Below the pieces are notes generated by a model. It did no database searches. It was not told the DNA's origin and saw nothing but the letters and a program-made list of their open reading frames with translations. The position numbers were made by a program, and so were the translations under genes. A stretch of 64,000 bases of DNA, from NCBI GenBank assembly GCA_004123355.1, contig SCHM01000001.1:11914193-11978192 (forward strand), given 5' to 3'. Source of the stretch: Amphirosellinia nigrospora. Taxonomy: Eukaryota; Ascomycota; Sordariomycetes; Xylariales; Xylariaceae. How positions within the stretch are numbered: the first letter of the stretch is position 1; the number at the start of each line of letters is the position of its first letter. Shown here in pieces: positions 32,419 to 45,351 of the stretch.

Positions 32419-34086
32419 TATGTGAAATGTTTGTGAATTGAGAATTTTACTATAATACAAGAACGATCTCTCGTGAATAGCTAATGTAAGAGAATTAAAT
32501 GTTGCGGAAACTCATCGACCGAGCCTTTTATATTTGACACGACATGATCATATACAAATTTATTTCCACTACTCAAGCAACTGTTATTTCCTACACCCTC
32601 ACTTACTTTCGTTTCCTTGCTTCCCTAATTGACCATATGATGACTCGTTTTTGCGCTCCTTTCCGTGTATCGAATTGAACAGTGCCTTCCACATCATCGC
32701 TTCGGTTCACCACATTCGCCCAACTTCATCCCCCATGCAATTGATTCGCCAGACGTAACGCCTCACCATCCAAGATCTGGGTAAGCTCAATCATCTCCTC
32801 GGCTATTGGTTACCAAGTACCGCGTAGATCTTTCCACATTCTTCATGATTCGATCCAGTTGATAACCGATCCAAAGGTTATCCCGAAATATCTGCGGTTG
32901 GCAACCAATTCAAAATACATGCCGAGATATCTGCGGGTCGTAGCGGTACGAAAATGCATCCCGAAGTATCTGCGTTGTTCGCATCGCATGCCCCCTGATC
33001 AGCCTCAGGCCCAAGGCTTGTTACAGGCCATTTTGAAAATATGAATGGCTCATCAGACCACAAACTAGCAAACGCATGCCACAATATTCGTCCCAATATT
33101 AGGCGCTAACAATGACATAGTTTCACCTACACATCATTTCTCTTAACATATGTAAATCCACGTAGCATATGAAAGCTCAAACGATAGACCAGGACATTCG
33201 CCCGTCTTATCGGGAAAAGCTGTATGCTTGCCCGGACCTTGGCAGAGGATAAAAGGTGACCGACTTCATCAATGCTTCAATCTCCACGGGGAACCTCGTG
33301 GCCCGAGATTTCGGCACGGCGGTGCAGTTAATTACCAAGAACTTAAATAATAGCTAGTCAATGTGTCCTTCTCCGCGGAAAGGGTCCGGAAAAGCCAAAA
33401 ACTGCTCACGGACCATCAAGGATAAATTTGTTAATATTCTACGCCGCCAAGATGCCGGAACTACCCGGGGTTAACAGCAAATTAAACTTGGTAGTTGGGG
33501 AACAATTAAGGAGCTATCACGGGATGGATAGATCTAGGAATATTGTATACAGTCCACGACGGTCGGTGTAGGCAGTGATATAACAGCGTCTTACTATTCA
33601 GTACTCCATTCATGTTACCTTCTTTGGAATATAGCATCACACTCATCGCGATGACTCGCTGTCCCCCTCCGAAACCTCATTAGAGCCTCATAAACAATGT
33701 GTCAAATAAGGTTAATAGCTTAGGTATAAGGCAATTTAGGGATCATGATATCTACCAATCAGTTCATTTTGCAAGTAGTTGGTAACGTATCTATTACCAT
33801 TGAATACTTCCCAGCGCACCAACTCATTCATCTTGCCCATAGGCACTCCCTCTAACTCGTAAATATCGCGGTCATACGAACCGTCGGCGAGTTCATTTTA
33901 CTATACATTCATTCAATCCTCTATATCGCGGTCTACGCACACTATAAGTGGGCAGATACCAGCTTTTTGCGACGCTAGACATGGCTCGATCCTCATCGGT
34001 CCCCAGAGATCTAGAGGTCTCGTTCTACAAAAAACCGCTCGCATCCAGGAGGCGAAATTGAAGCATACTGCGACAGGTTCAAGCTT
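32419..34086. other. Intergenic with short tandem repeat, no gene seen
   Basis: About 1.7 kb between the catalase promoter and the 3' end of the asparaginyl-tRNA synthetase gene. It contains a threefold 39-bp repeat (annotated separately). No coding similarity. Confidence 0.5.
32874..32990. repeat. Three imperfect tandem copies of a 39-bp unit
   Basis: Units start at 32874, 32913 and 32952. Each contains a core like ATCCCGAAATATCTGCGG (ATGCCGAGATATCTGCGG in the second, ATCCCGAAGTATCTGCGT in the third), followed by a less conserved half. The period equals 13 codons, and in one frame gives K-x-hydrophobic-P-(K/R)-Y-L-R three times. Confidence 0.8.
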
Positions 34087-35855
34087 TTATGGCGCACAGC
34101 GTCCCATGAATCGAGGGTACAGGCAGCAATCCCGAACAGTATGTTGGTTGCATAGCCACGCTAGGAAACGCTCAAGTCCAAGACCATATCCGCCGTGGGG
34201 AGAGCTACCGTATCTGTACCAAATCATTAGTGTCTAATAATAAGAAAGACATGCTCATATACTCACTTCCGCTGGTCGGTGTACCAGTAGTAGTTGGTCG
34301 GGTCGAGACCTTCGCGTTTGAACGCCGCCATTAATTGCTCGTTATCGTCTATTCTCATCGAGCCGCCGACGATTTCACCCACACCCGGCATCAGACAGTC
34401 TACACTTTCCGTGACACGAGGATCATCGACATCTTTTTGCATATAAAATGCTTTAATCTCGGCGGGGAAATGTGTGAGGAAGATCGGCTTGTTGATTATA
34501 TCGGTCATTTGGCGCTCGGCGGCTTCGGCAATATCATCACCGAAAGTGTGAGGCTGGCCTTCCTCGTTGAGGATCTCATGTTCCCGTAACCATTCAATGG
34601 CGTCAGCATACTTCATACGCATAAAGGGTCGCTGAGGGAGCTTAAAGTCTGGGTTGAGGTTCTTGATGTAGCCGGCAATGACTGGATCAGCCATAACGAT
34701 CTCCAAAACACGGCACATCATATGCTCAATGTGGACCAATAGGTCTTCGAAGGTAATAAAGTCCAACTCGGCCTCGACATGAGTAAACTCAGACAAGTGC
34801 CGTCTCGTCAATGACTTTTCAGCACGGAAAGACTTCTCAATACAGTAAACGTCGCCCATAGACGGCAAGCAGGTCTCAAGGTAGAGTTGAGAGGACTGGG
34901 TAAGATAGGCCTCGGCGCCGTAGTAAGCCAGCTGGAAGAGTGTGGCGCCTCCTTCTACCTGCGTTTGAACAAGTGCTGGAGGGCTGACCTTTCGCATTCT
35001 CAATTCTTTAAATGTTTGGGCAAAAGCATACTCGACAGCATCCCGGACAAGCAGGACCGAGGAGGCCCCCTCGCCACGGAGAGTAAGATGACGGAGGTTG
35101 AGAAGGGTGGAGCGATCTGTGTCGGCGGTAACTCGGTTGGTGATGGCCTCGTCGCCGCCAGCAGCTCTCCAGTGGGTAGGGATTTTGTAGAAATCGGCGT
35201 GTAGCTCGCGGTTGAGAGGGGCCCTCGCTCCGGCGGGAACTTGGCGCATCTCACCGTAGATCTCCATCGACGTCTCACGCGTGAGGGTCAGTGCTTCATA
35301 TGTCTTGGTGAGCTTGCCGGAGAGGACGACCTGCATGAAGCCATAGCCGTCTCTGAGGGTAATAAACAAGACATCCTTCTGTTTGCGCTCACGATACACG
35401 CGGCCGACTATTCGTACCCGAGTCCCCTTGCTGTCGGCATCCTCCATGTTACGCAGTTTGATGTGGTCGCCAACCTCGTCAAGCTTGATCTTGACTGGGG
35501 CCGGAAGGTTGGCATCCTCCTCAAGCACAATCTCCTTAGCCTTCAGCAACACGGCGTTGCGCTCATCCTCCTCTTGCTTGCGGCGCACTGCGAGCTCCTG
35601 CTCACGCGCGGCCTTCTTCTTCTGCTGTTCGTGATAGTTGACAGCTTTCTTCAGTGCCGACTTCGCGGCGGGCTTCCACACCTTGCCGTCAACAGCATCA
35701 GTGTCTTCATCCGAGGCGGGCGATCTCACGAGGTACTGGGCTTCGGCAGGGCGTTGCAAGTATGCGAATTGAAGCGTCTTGAAGGGCGAAGTCTCGGCGC
35801 CCTGCTGGCTTGGCTCATCCCGGCCGATCTCCTCGTCGATGTAGATGGTCGCCAT
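34087..35855 (-). CDS. Asparaginyl-tRNA synthetase, cytosolic
   Basis: It charges tRNA-Asn in the cytosol. Two exons (35855-34267 and 34213-34087) joined across a 53-bp GTGAGT...ACAG intron give an intact 571-residue frame. The start at 35855 ([19 protein letters not shown]) has a GCTGCCATGG context and matches the usual eukaryotic N-terminus; an upstream in-frame ATG at 35888 is possible. A charged helical region ([19 protein letters not shown]) leads to the OB-fold anticodon-binding domain ([19 protein letters not shown]). The class II catalytic core follows with [11 protein letters not shown], motif 2 [21 protein letters not shown] (key residues F-R-A-E and R-R) and motif 3 [11 protein letters not shown] at the end of exon 2. 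No frame damage is present over 1.7 kb, in contrast to many neighbours. Confidence 0.96.
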
Positions 35856-36141
35856 GGCAGCGCGATCGATAAATGTGCGTCGCTGCAAGAAGAGTGTCGA
35901 TGAGGGTGAGTAAGAATGGTGGGATGATCTCTCTTGCGAACAGGAAGTTAACAGAAGGCGAGTTTCATAATATCAAGACAAGTAAGGAGATTACTTAGTG
36001 AGTCACGGTTGAGACCTGAAACCCCGCGATCGCATTTCGCTGATAACAATCTGTCCAACTTCAACCCCTCCTTCAATTGACCCTAAGAAATGGTAGGTTG
36101 GAGGGGCTATCCTTATCTAGCAAGTACCTGATACTAGTAGG

Positions 36142-36219
36142 GGTTGTGCCTGCACAGTGTGGAGTCCAAAAAGTGCTAAATTGTGCAGGCAAAGTATGCC
36201 TCCAAGACAGTGCACAACC
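36142..36219. repeat. Nested imperfect inverted repeat (fold-back)
   Basis: Outer arms GGTTGTGC (36142-36149) and GCACAACC (36212-36219) enclose a 10-bp perfect pair TGCCTGCACA (36147-36156) and TGTGCAGGCA (36182-36191). A small palindrome AGGCA-AAGTA-TGCCT lies at 36188-36202. It could form a hairpin or be a degraded element end. No flanking duplication was found. Confidence 0.55.
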
Positions 36220-37188
36220 TTTCAATACCCTACCTATAAAAAGTACCTAAGTTGTACATACCTACCCCAGCTGAACCCTGAGGCAAGCATTGTGGCTGTA
36301 GTCCAGGGGTTCTCCTAGCCTCATCCGAAAGTCGGATCAAATTTACTCACCTCGGTACTTAGATTATCTACTGAGAGATAAGTTACCTTGTGAATTATTT
36401 GTTTGTCTACCAAACCTGATTCCAGCGAAATTTCTGATCATTGGGGTATCAGATATTCAGTAAATGGCCCGATGAACCAAGTTTTACCTGTATCCAATGC
36501 CCATGTCATAAGTAGCAGTCCCCTTCACTGGCCGACAAGGAGCTCGCATGACTACCACCAGCTGTCCAATGTTGTATATTCTTGATTCTGTTCCATTTCG
36601 AACTAAGATGCGATTGCCATATAATTTCACTGGCGACAAAAGGCATAAACACCCAACCCTAGTTATCTCCGGACACCGACGATAAACAACAGACACAGCA
36701 AGGCCATCAGAGACCAACCGACATAGTTTAACTCACAAGAGATCCAAATTCCGCGTTTCATGTTCCTGAGCTCCCCAAGCTGCTCAACGTAATTGGCTCC
36801 GGGCAAGATGGCGATATTCCCACTCACGGCCAACCAGACTACTAAACAAGGGGCCCTTTCCGCCTTATGCCGCTAATTGATTAGAATGTAGATCGCCGGG
36901 CGATCGCTGCTACCAGAACTTCCGGATCCGGAAGGTTATGCCATGGCGATCAGCGTCCGGCGCTCCTGTACAGACTAGACACGGGCGGTTTACATACTCG
37001 GCCTCTGGAGAGATTGGCCAATCATTCTCATGTCTTGAGCTCTCTATCAAAATATGAGCACCCGCCAAACCCAGCCTCTCCGAGGGATATGCGGCGGATA
37101 TCTTGGTTTGGCAGGTGACTGGATGACCAGTCCACATGCCCCTGGGTTCAACGTGATAACGAGCCCACTCAAGATGTGAGAATGCGAG

Positions 37189-37194
37189 TATAAG
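37189..37194 (+). promoter_or_regulatory. TATA-like box of the RNase T2 gene
   Basis: TATAAG lies 121 bp before the ATG at 37315, in a region of otherwise mixed composition. Confidence 0.4.
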
Positions 37195-37314
37195 AGAAAG
37201 ACCGCGCTGTGCTATGCCTCATGTTTCCTCATCTCGTGTCTCATCTACTCAACAACCATCAATCTCCTTCAGTCCCTCTTTGCAACCCGACGAGCGTAAG
37301 TGTGTAACAACACA

Positions 37315-38232
37315 ATGGCCTCATTGGTAATCCCAGCAGCCCTTGCGGCCCTTCCACTCGGCAGCGCGTTTACAATTCCCGTTCTTGCCGCTACGTGCTC
37401 AAACGCGGTCGACAGCTGCTCTTCGGGTGCCAACGCTTCCTCTGTCGACGCATGCTGCGTTAACAAGCCCGGAGGTTTGTTCCTACAGCCGCAATTCTGG
37501 GACACGGATCCCGTCACGGGGCCCGACGACTCTTGGACAATCCACGGACTGTGGCCAGATAACTGCGACGGAACTTATGAGGAGAACTGCGATTCATCTC
37601 GTGAATATTCCGATTTGACCAGTATCCTCGAGGACAATGGCAAATCAGACCTCGTGTCTTATATGAAGGATTACTGGCAAAGCAACGACGGGACCCCCGA
37701 GAGTTTCTGGGAGCATGAGTGGTCGACACATGGGACCTGCGTGAGCACCATCAGTCCAGACTGCTACTCGGACTATAAGGAGGGCCAGGAAGCTGCAGAC
37801 TATTTCCAGGTCGCCGTAGACCTGTTCAAGACGTTGGACACTTACGGCACCCTGAGCTCTGCCGGTATCACACCGTCGAGCTCCAAGACCTATACATCCT
37901 CGGAGATCCTTGACGCCCTCGAGGGAGTCACCGGGAAGGCCGCAGTCATTCAGTGCAGCAGCGGCGAACTATACCAGATATACTATGGGTTCTACGTCAA
38001 TGGACCCCTACAGAATGCAGACTTCGTCCCTGCGACAATTAGTAAGTTTTCCGGAACATCATCGACTCTTTTTAATTAGCCTTGAGAGCTCAGCTTTCTT
38101 GCTACTATATTCCTACTCTTTTTTCTTTGGCACATATCTATTATACTTGCTAACTCCTCGTTTTCTGCAGTCGGCCAATCTTCCAACTGCCCCAGCAGCG
38201 GCATCAAATACTTGCCCAAGAGCGGAAATTAG
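37315..38232 (+). CDS. Secreted ribonuclease T2
   Basis: An extracellular or vacuolar endoribonuclease with little base preference. Exons 37315-38041 and 38171-38232, joined across a 129-bp GTAAGT...CTGCAG intron, give an intact 262-residue frame. MASLVIPAALAALPLGSAF is a signal peptide. The two catalytic histidine blocks are SWTIHGLWPDNCDG (CAS I) and FWEHEWSTHGTC (CAS II), and the cysteines expected for fungal RNase T2 disulfides are present (CSNAVDSCSSG, ACCVNKPGG, NCPSSGIKYLP). Length is normal for the family. The ATG at 37315 is preferred over the upstream frame because it starts the hydrophobic signal segment directly. Confidence 0.96.
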
Positions 38233-39252
38233 AGATTTCCCAACAGCACTATAAGCAAAACTCGCTAAAAATGGTCTGCCAGGATAGTGAGGGTCATGCG
38301 CGCAGTTCTTGTCATTTCAAAAACATGGGGCAATAGTCCACCCTGTAGTTATCCAGTCTACAGCTCAGTAGCTCAACAGCACAAAAAAAAAGAAAATGAA
38401 CACAGCAAAGTTCCCCCCACTGCAACTAGTGACAAGAAAATTACTTCCAATCTTGCATCATAGAATGCTATATGTAAGGGACACAAGACCATTCGTAGAT
38501 ACCTTCAGTCAATGATTCTTTAATAACATCTTAAATATCTTAAATATCTCGAGACAGCCATCAAGCTATCGCCAGGTGCGTCAGACAATCGAAGCTTTTT
38601 ACTGTGCAAAAATCTCTAAAGTCGCATTACTAGATTGATCTGACTTCTACAGAAGCCTCTTAATGCGTGCCTTACATCCGTACCTATACACCGTGCGTAA
38701 GCATTTAGAAACACCCAGATATGAGCACAGCCGATTCTAACTTACATCCTCGAAGAGTATTGTTTCAAACATCTTCATCTGAATAGCCTCTCCCCGCAAC
38801 TGTGAAACGACACAATACAGTCCCATCGGCCGATCTTTATCATGCTTCTAGGTTTTCTTCTACTCGATGGACTAGTCGAGACAGCTGGCAAAGGCAATAA
38901 GATTGCCCTATAGCTAGTAGGGATAGGCTCTGCTAACTTGAGCTTGTTGAATCTCTTTGGTCTTTTCTCTGACCCTTGCTTGAATGTTCTTGGCAGTCTC
39001 TAGATGCGGAACCTCGACAGCGTCACATTTTGTACTATGATTTCAGACTAGGACATAATTCAGGACTGGGAAGCCTTCAATCGACCGAAAGCAAGAGTTC
39101 TTTGTTCTTGAGCCGGACGATGTACTTGTGATACCCCCTGGTCTGGGCCGCTGATTCGTGCTCCATGACGGAGGAGCTTGCTGTAAGGAATAGCTTGTGC
39201 GAGCTTACCAACAGAACGGGGAAAGCCCACGAGGACTCGCAAATGACCGTTT
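38233..39252. other. Intergenic between convergent genes, no gene seen
   Basis: About 1 kb, 3' flanks of RNase T2 and the DUF3433 gene. An A-rich tract lies near 38380-38400. A minus-strand frame at 39060-39362 overlaps the DUF3433 3' end and is unsupported. Confidence 0.45.
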
Positions 39253-42200
39253 CTATGATTTATTTTCAAACCCATAGATAGCAAATCTCGCGTTGTCGTC
39301 GCCGGTGCCAACAGACTCAACCCAGCCCATCTGAAACGCCAACCCACTGAACAGACGCTCAATATCCTTTTCCTCGCTTATCTGACATCCCGCCGGCAGC
39401 AGCTCAAACACGTTACCGTCGGCCAGCAGCGCGAGCACCGAGGCTATGCTCGTCGGCGCGTGGGACAGGATCCCGGTCCGGGGCATGATGACCCAGGCGC
39501 CGAGAGAGCAGACCAGCATGGCGACGAGAAGCGCCTGCAGGACGCGCGTCGACGCCGCGTCTTGCACCACGAGAATCTCCCCAACGGCTTGGGTGACGGT
39601 GGCGGGGTACGCGACGGCGTCGCTCTCGTCCTCGTCGGTCTCGGCCCCGGTCCCTCGAGCTAAGGGCGTCAGCGCGTTCGTCTTCTCGGGCGCCGCCCGT
39701 CTCGCGTCGTGCATTTTCTGCGAGCGGATGATGCTATGCTGGAAGACGATGGCGTCGCGCACGTCCTCCGCCTTCGACGCGTCGCTGAGATACGCGAGCG
39801 GGATCGCGTACCGCGACGTCACGAGCGTGGTAAAAAAGTTGTCCATCTGGTTAGATGGGCCGCTCTGAAGATCTGCATATAGCGGGCCATTGTCGGGGCC
39901 AATTGCGGCAGTGGTGTTGCGGACGGCCTCCTCGTTGGGGACCGGTGCATGGTCGGGGTCGAATGTTAGGTCGCACCGATGAACGACGTGAAGACGTCGA
40001 CGGCCTCGAGAGACTCGTTGCAGATTAGGGCCGAGATAGAAGTGAATATCGGGTCCGGGTCCAGTTTAACATCTGTCCAGAAGTACACCCAGTTACTGCC
40101 GCGCTCGGTCAGGTTGCAGAATCCGCCGACAGCCCCGGCCATGACACCCTCGGTGACTGTGCCCAGGTCAGGGCCTTCGCCAGACCAGAGCTCTGCCAGT
40201 TGTAGTACGCCTGTTGAAACGCACAACCCGTCTGTGACATTAATTCGAAGCTCTTTAAACTCGCCGACCTCTGCAACGATAGTAGAACTATCATGCAGAC
40301 GGCACTCCATTTTGGGTCGTATTGCCGGAATAGTGGCGTTTACCAAAATGTCACTGTTTACAGAGCTATTTAGGTCTAATGAGAGGATCGGGAAAACGAG
40401 GGTTTCATAGGTGAACTTCGGGTAAGTCAAGTTACTCTGGAGGATTAGCGGTGCCGTAAGCTCTGATAATATCGTTGAACCGTAATTCGTGGATGAGTCA
40501 TTGTTGATGGAGCTTGTGGTACGTAACTGAGCCGTTGCTACCGCCGGGACATCGCTTAATACGAATAATGAAGACGAGAAAGTAGCCAGCAGGGACGCGA
40601 TAAGCGCAGCGAGCGTAGCGCCTAGTGCAGCAAAGCTCCTAGTGCGGAACTCTCTCACCAGCATTCCAGGAACACCGACATCTGAAAGATCGAGCCCTAC
40701 GGAATGGCCATATGGGCTGCCGTGAGAGAGGTTGACATACGGAGTCAGCCTCCTTATATTCGCATCTATGGCGCCGTAGACCAGGCTCACGGCGGTCAGG
40801 ATGAGAGCCGGCACAGTAGTCCAGGAATTAGTGGATATATCGACTTCCCGCCGGGACCACGCCGATGCCGTTGTTTCGTTGAGAGACCTGAAGCGTAGCC
40901 TCTAAAGCGCCGATGATACCTAACGCTAGAACGGATATTCCCGCTCTCGACCATGCCTGGAGAATGATAGGATTTCGCAACGATGAGTTCTCAACTCTTG
41001 CGTTGGCCTCCTCGGCCAAGCTGTTTGTTCCTGTGATCTCGAAATACCCCTGGTGGGAAGCGTCACCGTCTTGCATGCTGGTCATATAACTATAACCCTC
41101 CAGTCTAGTTGCTATTGTTTGGGTGTTGCTTTTTCCTAGACCTGTTAAGCTTCGGTAAACTGTATAACTGTGACTCGCTAGCTTGGCGACGCCAGAGATG
41201 TTCGAAGGTGCGCACGGCAATACGCTAAAATTCGGCGTGGTGATTATGACGACCACGAGGAGCAGCACGGAGACCCCTAGAATGCCCGTCATGGTGTGTG
41301 CGGCAGTGGGATTTACTAGAAGGCGTTGCTGGTATAAGACGGCTTGTGCGGTAGACTCGGTTGAGACGGCTTCTGTGAGTAAGTCGTTTACGATAAATGC
41401 AGCATATGTTCGATAGTATGTAGCCATTAGATCCTGCAAGAAAGAGGTATTTAAGAATGTAGCAGTGGACGGTGGTGCTAGATGCCGTTGCCCTAGAACA
41501 AGGTACATATTGGGGTCGACGTCAACAGGCGCATCTGAAGCGTTAAACGTTTGTCCGTGTAATAATAAGCCGTCCTCATTTACGTAGCCATCTGTTAACG
41601 GGTTATAAACAGACTGCATTAAAGCACGTGTTATATCCCAAGCGTGGATATTCCCTAGCTTCATCGGTTCCGCAGATAAGGATGGCGTAAGGCTAAATAT
41701 ATCGCTCCCATTCTTCACGACGGCGACTTATTAACCATGTAGGCTGGGCGGCACAGTAAACTCGCCGACTTGGTGATGTTTACATCGAGCGGCGAGTTAG
41801 GAACTGGGACGCCCGCGGAATCGTAGGTCAATGACCCGCTATACTTTAAGCTTCCGAATGTGATAGCAATTCGCTGGTCATCTTTACTTGACGAGTTCTG
41901 GCAGCTACCTGTTCCAAATCGTGAGTAGTAGGCGTCCGAATCTTCAGGGCCAAACCACGCAGACCTCATCTGACAGCTGCTCGACTCCATGGTGAAGTTG
42001 AGGTAAGGATAACCGGTATCTATCCACGAAGCCAGGTATATATGATAGGAAGCTTTCTCGCAGACTAAACTGGCCGAAACCCCGTCTACAGTAACATGGA
42101 GCTCGGTAGTTGGGGGTATGTTGCGGGCAGTAAATGTCTGATATGCATATCCTTCCGAAATACCGTCTGAGAAGGTCAGGTTTGCCTGCTGTAACCCGAG

Positions 42201-42945
42201 CATATTGTAATATGAGAGCGATCTTGTACTTTCGAGCGCAGTGGAGTCGTTCTTGAAGCTGGTCGTCAGGTCCACCGAGACGGTTGTTCCATTACTGTCC
42301 GTAGGTGTGAGATTGATGAGCGAGGCCGAGAATGCAATGACCAAATTCCACAAGAGAGCGATGGTGGCAGCTGCTGCTACCCGAAATCCCCGTTTCTCGT
42401 CGCACTGATGACCGATACTGGGGGCAATGGATCAATATAGTCCAGCAGCAGTGTCGTCTTAGCAACGGCCGGCCCCTGAGCCAAGCGATTCCAAGGCGCT
42501 GTCAACTTTGCCTGATATTCGGTTCTCGTCCATATGGCGCCTATGATGGTCAAAATTACTGTCGGTCCGTATGTCCATAGATAGTGAACATGATTATTGC
42601 TCTCTGTGAGACCGTTATACTTTGTCGAATACCAAGACAGTAGCTCAACGGCAATGATGAGTGAGATGCAGAGAAGACAGCAAGATAAAAGGACCGGCCG
42701 CTGCAGGTACAATGGTCGCCCTCGTGTTTTATAAACTTTTGCGTGGTTGACTCTCGCTTTTCATGAGATGCTCGTCCTCATCGCCAGGAGTTGGTCCATC
42801 GGGGAATATCTGGGATGCCTGCCCACCCCCACTGTACTCCCCAGATGCAGACAGGAACCTGGAATGATATCCATCGTGGACTTGCCGGCTTGACCATAGT
42901 TTCGAGTGAGCTACTTTCGCAAGTGCCTCAAGAGATGTCGACTAT
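39253..42945 (-). CDS. Large DUF3433 integral membrane protein
   Basis: DUF3433 proteins are large fungal membrane proteins of unknown role. A cytosolic, acidic N-terminal part (GEYSGGGQASQIFPDGP) precedes the first helix PVLLSCCLLCISLIIAVELL. Two similar halves follow: WTYGPTVILTIIGAIWTRTE near 42570 and SWTTVPALILTAVSLVYGAI near 40800. Each is followed by a cytosolic loop, a further helix and a long Asn-x-Ser/Thr-rich extracellular part, so an internal duplication is visible. The last part (39846-39253) holds a helix VLQALLVAMLVCSLGAWVIM and a cytosolic domain ending in AIYGFENKS. Frame breaks at about 42738, 42375, 41730, 40852 and 39970 mostly fit lost bases in C/G runs. The upstream start is not resolved: a GGATTTAATAG acceptor near 42946 suggests an earlier exon. 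Function unknown. Confidence 0.8.
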
Positions 42946-45351
42946 TAAATCCCTTAGACTGTGAAAGCTCGTCGAATGTGACTAGAGTGTATTAGAATGA
43001 GGATTTGCCGTGATCAAAGCATATAGGATGGAACAATGCCCTCCGCCAGCAGGCCCCCAGCGCTAAGCGCATGAGATAAGCGAGCCAATAAATTACCTTG
43101 TCCATTTACCTGAGCGCAATGTTATTTATAACTCCAATACGTAGCATTCAACCTGGTATTCCCTCGTCAGCATCGTGGACGGTCAACATTGCCTTGGATT
43201 GTGTGATCAAAAGACGCTGCTCCACCTCAATCAACCTATAGCTAGGTACCTACATTGTAGGTCAAGAGATGGAAGACCCGAACAATGAGGCTCACAGCCG
43301 AAACCTACCCACCTATATACTGCCCGTATTGTAACTTGTTTTTTACCTAGTAGTAATCCGTAGCTTAGTTAATTGTTAATATAAGCTGCGAATCTAGTAC
43401 TTGGTATAGTATATCGTGGACAAAAGGTTTTAGTGCCCTATGTCTAATAGCTATATATTTATAGAGTTAGTAATGATTCAGAGGTGTAGGTAATATACCA
43501 ATAAGACACCTCTCATGGATACTGAGCTAAGACCGCTTTAGCTGCAATTTTGATAGGTTGTTTTGTCATGTTTAAGAGATAGGTAGGCATGAAGTTGACC
43601 GGTCCATTCGCCCTATCAACGCCTCTCTCGTCGCCATATTTCTAGCCAAGTGTAAGAACATATAACTTGAAGCTGAAATCAGTGCCCGATGTCCAATTAG
43701 GCTTACATTCTTAAAGCGCGGTGTTACCCCCACGTTACCTCTTATGTAGTAGTATCCTGCTGCGAAATATCAGGACTCGAAACAGGATCCGATGGTGGCT
43801 AAAATACCATTTGTAGATGGTGTTTCGGCCTCCACACTCCCGCATTGCACTTAAGACCACACCTACAGGTCTCCAGGATGATAATCGTGTAGCGCCGTGC
43901 TAAAACTAGAAGAGCAAGAGTACTGCTACTCACGAGGCTGTTATATGAATTCAAGTAGAAACATAGCTGTTGATCAGTCTCGAAGCCTTTTTGCCACTTA
44001 GTAACCCCTGGTCCGCAAGTAGACATAGCAAAATTCTTACCAAAAATTCCCTGCCAGTACAAGCCCTAGCGCCGCGCTACACGATTATCATCCTGGAGAC
44101 CTGTAGTTCAGATAGTGTGTTGAGCTAAGCGGTCCGTGAAGGAGGCGTAGACGACTAACGGTTCGGTGCAGCTTAGTGTAGCCGCAGTTACTACCGATTA
44201 TCCCGAATGAGGCGGGCTTCAAAGTTGGGAGAGGGCTAGAACGGTTTAAAACTGGGGCGGCTACGCATCTTATCAATCAATCCCGATGTCGAAACATGCC
44301 GCCGTAGCCCAAAGAGAATATGCCGAACAAGAATGCGAGTTTAGGAATTCCATCGCTGTTTTGCTCGACACTTTACCGGATGTATTAGTAGAAGAGGCGA
44401 AGCCATGTTTTGCTGACGTCACATCCCAATCGGCAGCAATCAGGGATTTCAAACCCATGCAGGCCAGGCATCAGCAGTTTCACCACGCCTAGAAATGTCT
44501 CGTCCTGGACCCCTGAAGCCCCAGTCCGTATGACCGTGACAGATGACGTGCATGCACACTGTGATTATCTGCACGACCTGCCTAAGGTACTGCAAGCTTA
44601 TTTGTATTGACGACGACATCAAAGATGCAGCGGAACAACGCGAATATTCCGAATAACGACCAACCAGCCACAATCCTGTACATGTTGTGCACAGCCTCAG
44701 TTTAATCGCCATGACCTGGGTAGGTCATGAGTCTGGGAGTACTTAGCGTTAGACAAACAAATCTATACGGCCAAGCACTTACACAGTACAGTACCTGCCT
44801 ACCTACCCTCCGCTAAAGAATCTGTGATAACGCGCGGCTGCTCAGGTGTATTTGGGCAGGTTGGGGCAAGTTAGGGTGGCTGTGTAGCGATTGCGAGTCC
44901 TTGACCAACCAAATTCTCTTAAAATCGACAAGATCAACGGCCTCGATACGAGGTGGCTAAAAGAAGCGTACCGTGCCATATCAGAGAAATAGAAAACCGA
45001 TACCAAACACCAACCCATCGGTCTCTCTCTTGAACTCCTAAAGCTTCATTTCGTTATATGCTTCCCATCTCTTCTCAATAGTTCCGCCTCTCGTTGTGAC
45101 TTTTCTAACTCACCGTCTCGCGAATTGATCTTCCCGCTCACTCGTCATACGACATATAAATACCTACCTACCAACTCCAACCAACCAACTCCGACCCACC
45201 TGCGTTTTTTGGCTGGCTGAATCGCAGTGAAATCAACATCGACATTCCACAAGTTCGCGACAATCGGAACAGCTTTGAAACACACTAGAACATAGTTCTG
45301 AACACAACTAGTAATTACCAATCACACATCACTCACATCACACACATCACA
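42946..45351. other. Intergenic, no convincing gene
   Basis: About 2.4 kb. Small frames at 43799-44062 and 44273-44712 (minus strand) have neither family resemblance nor consistent splice sites. TACCTA/TAGGTA runs occur near 43242, 43309 and 44793. A CT-rich and CA-rich leader precedes the CFEM gene. Confidence 0.45.
45155..45160 (+). promoter_or_regulatory. TATA box of the CFEM gene
   Basis: TATAAA followed by a TACCTACCTACCA run, 197 bp before the ATG at 45352. Confidence 0.4.

Larger units (their letters stand above)
35856..37314. other. Divergent intergenic region, AsnRS / RNase T2
   Basis: About 1.45 kb with promoters for both genes and a nested inverted repeat at 36142-36219. No gene was recognised. 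Confidence 0.5.

Noticed and set aside
32874-32990. CRISPR-like array
   Set aside because: Eukaryotic DNA, only three diverged copies and no spacer/repeat architecture or cas genes.
44273-44712. Possible small gene on either strand
   Set aside because: Frames overlap on both strands without family resemblance or consistent splice sites.
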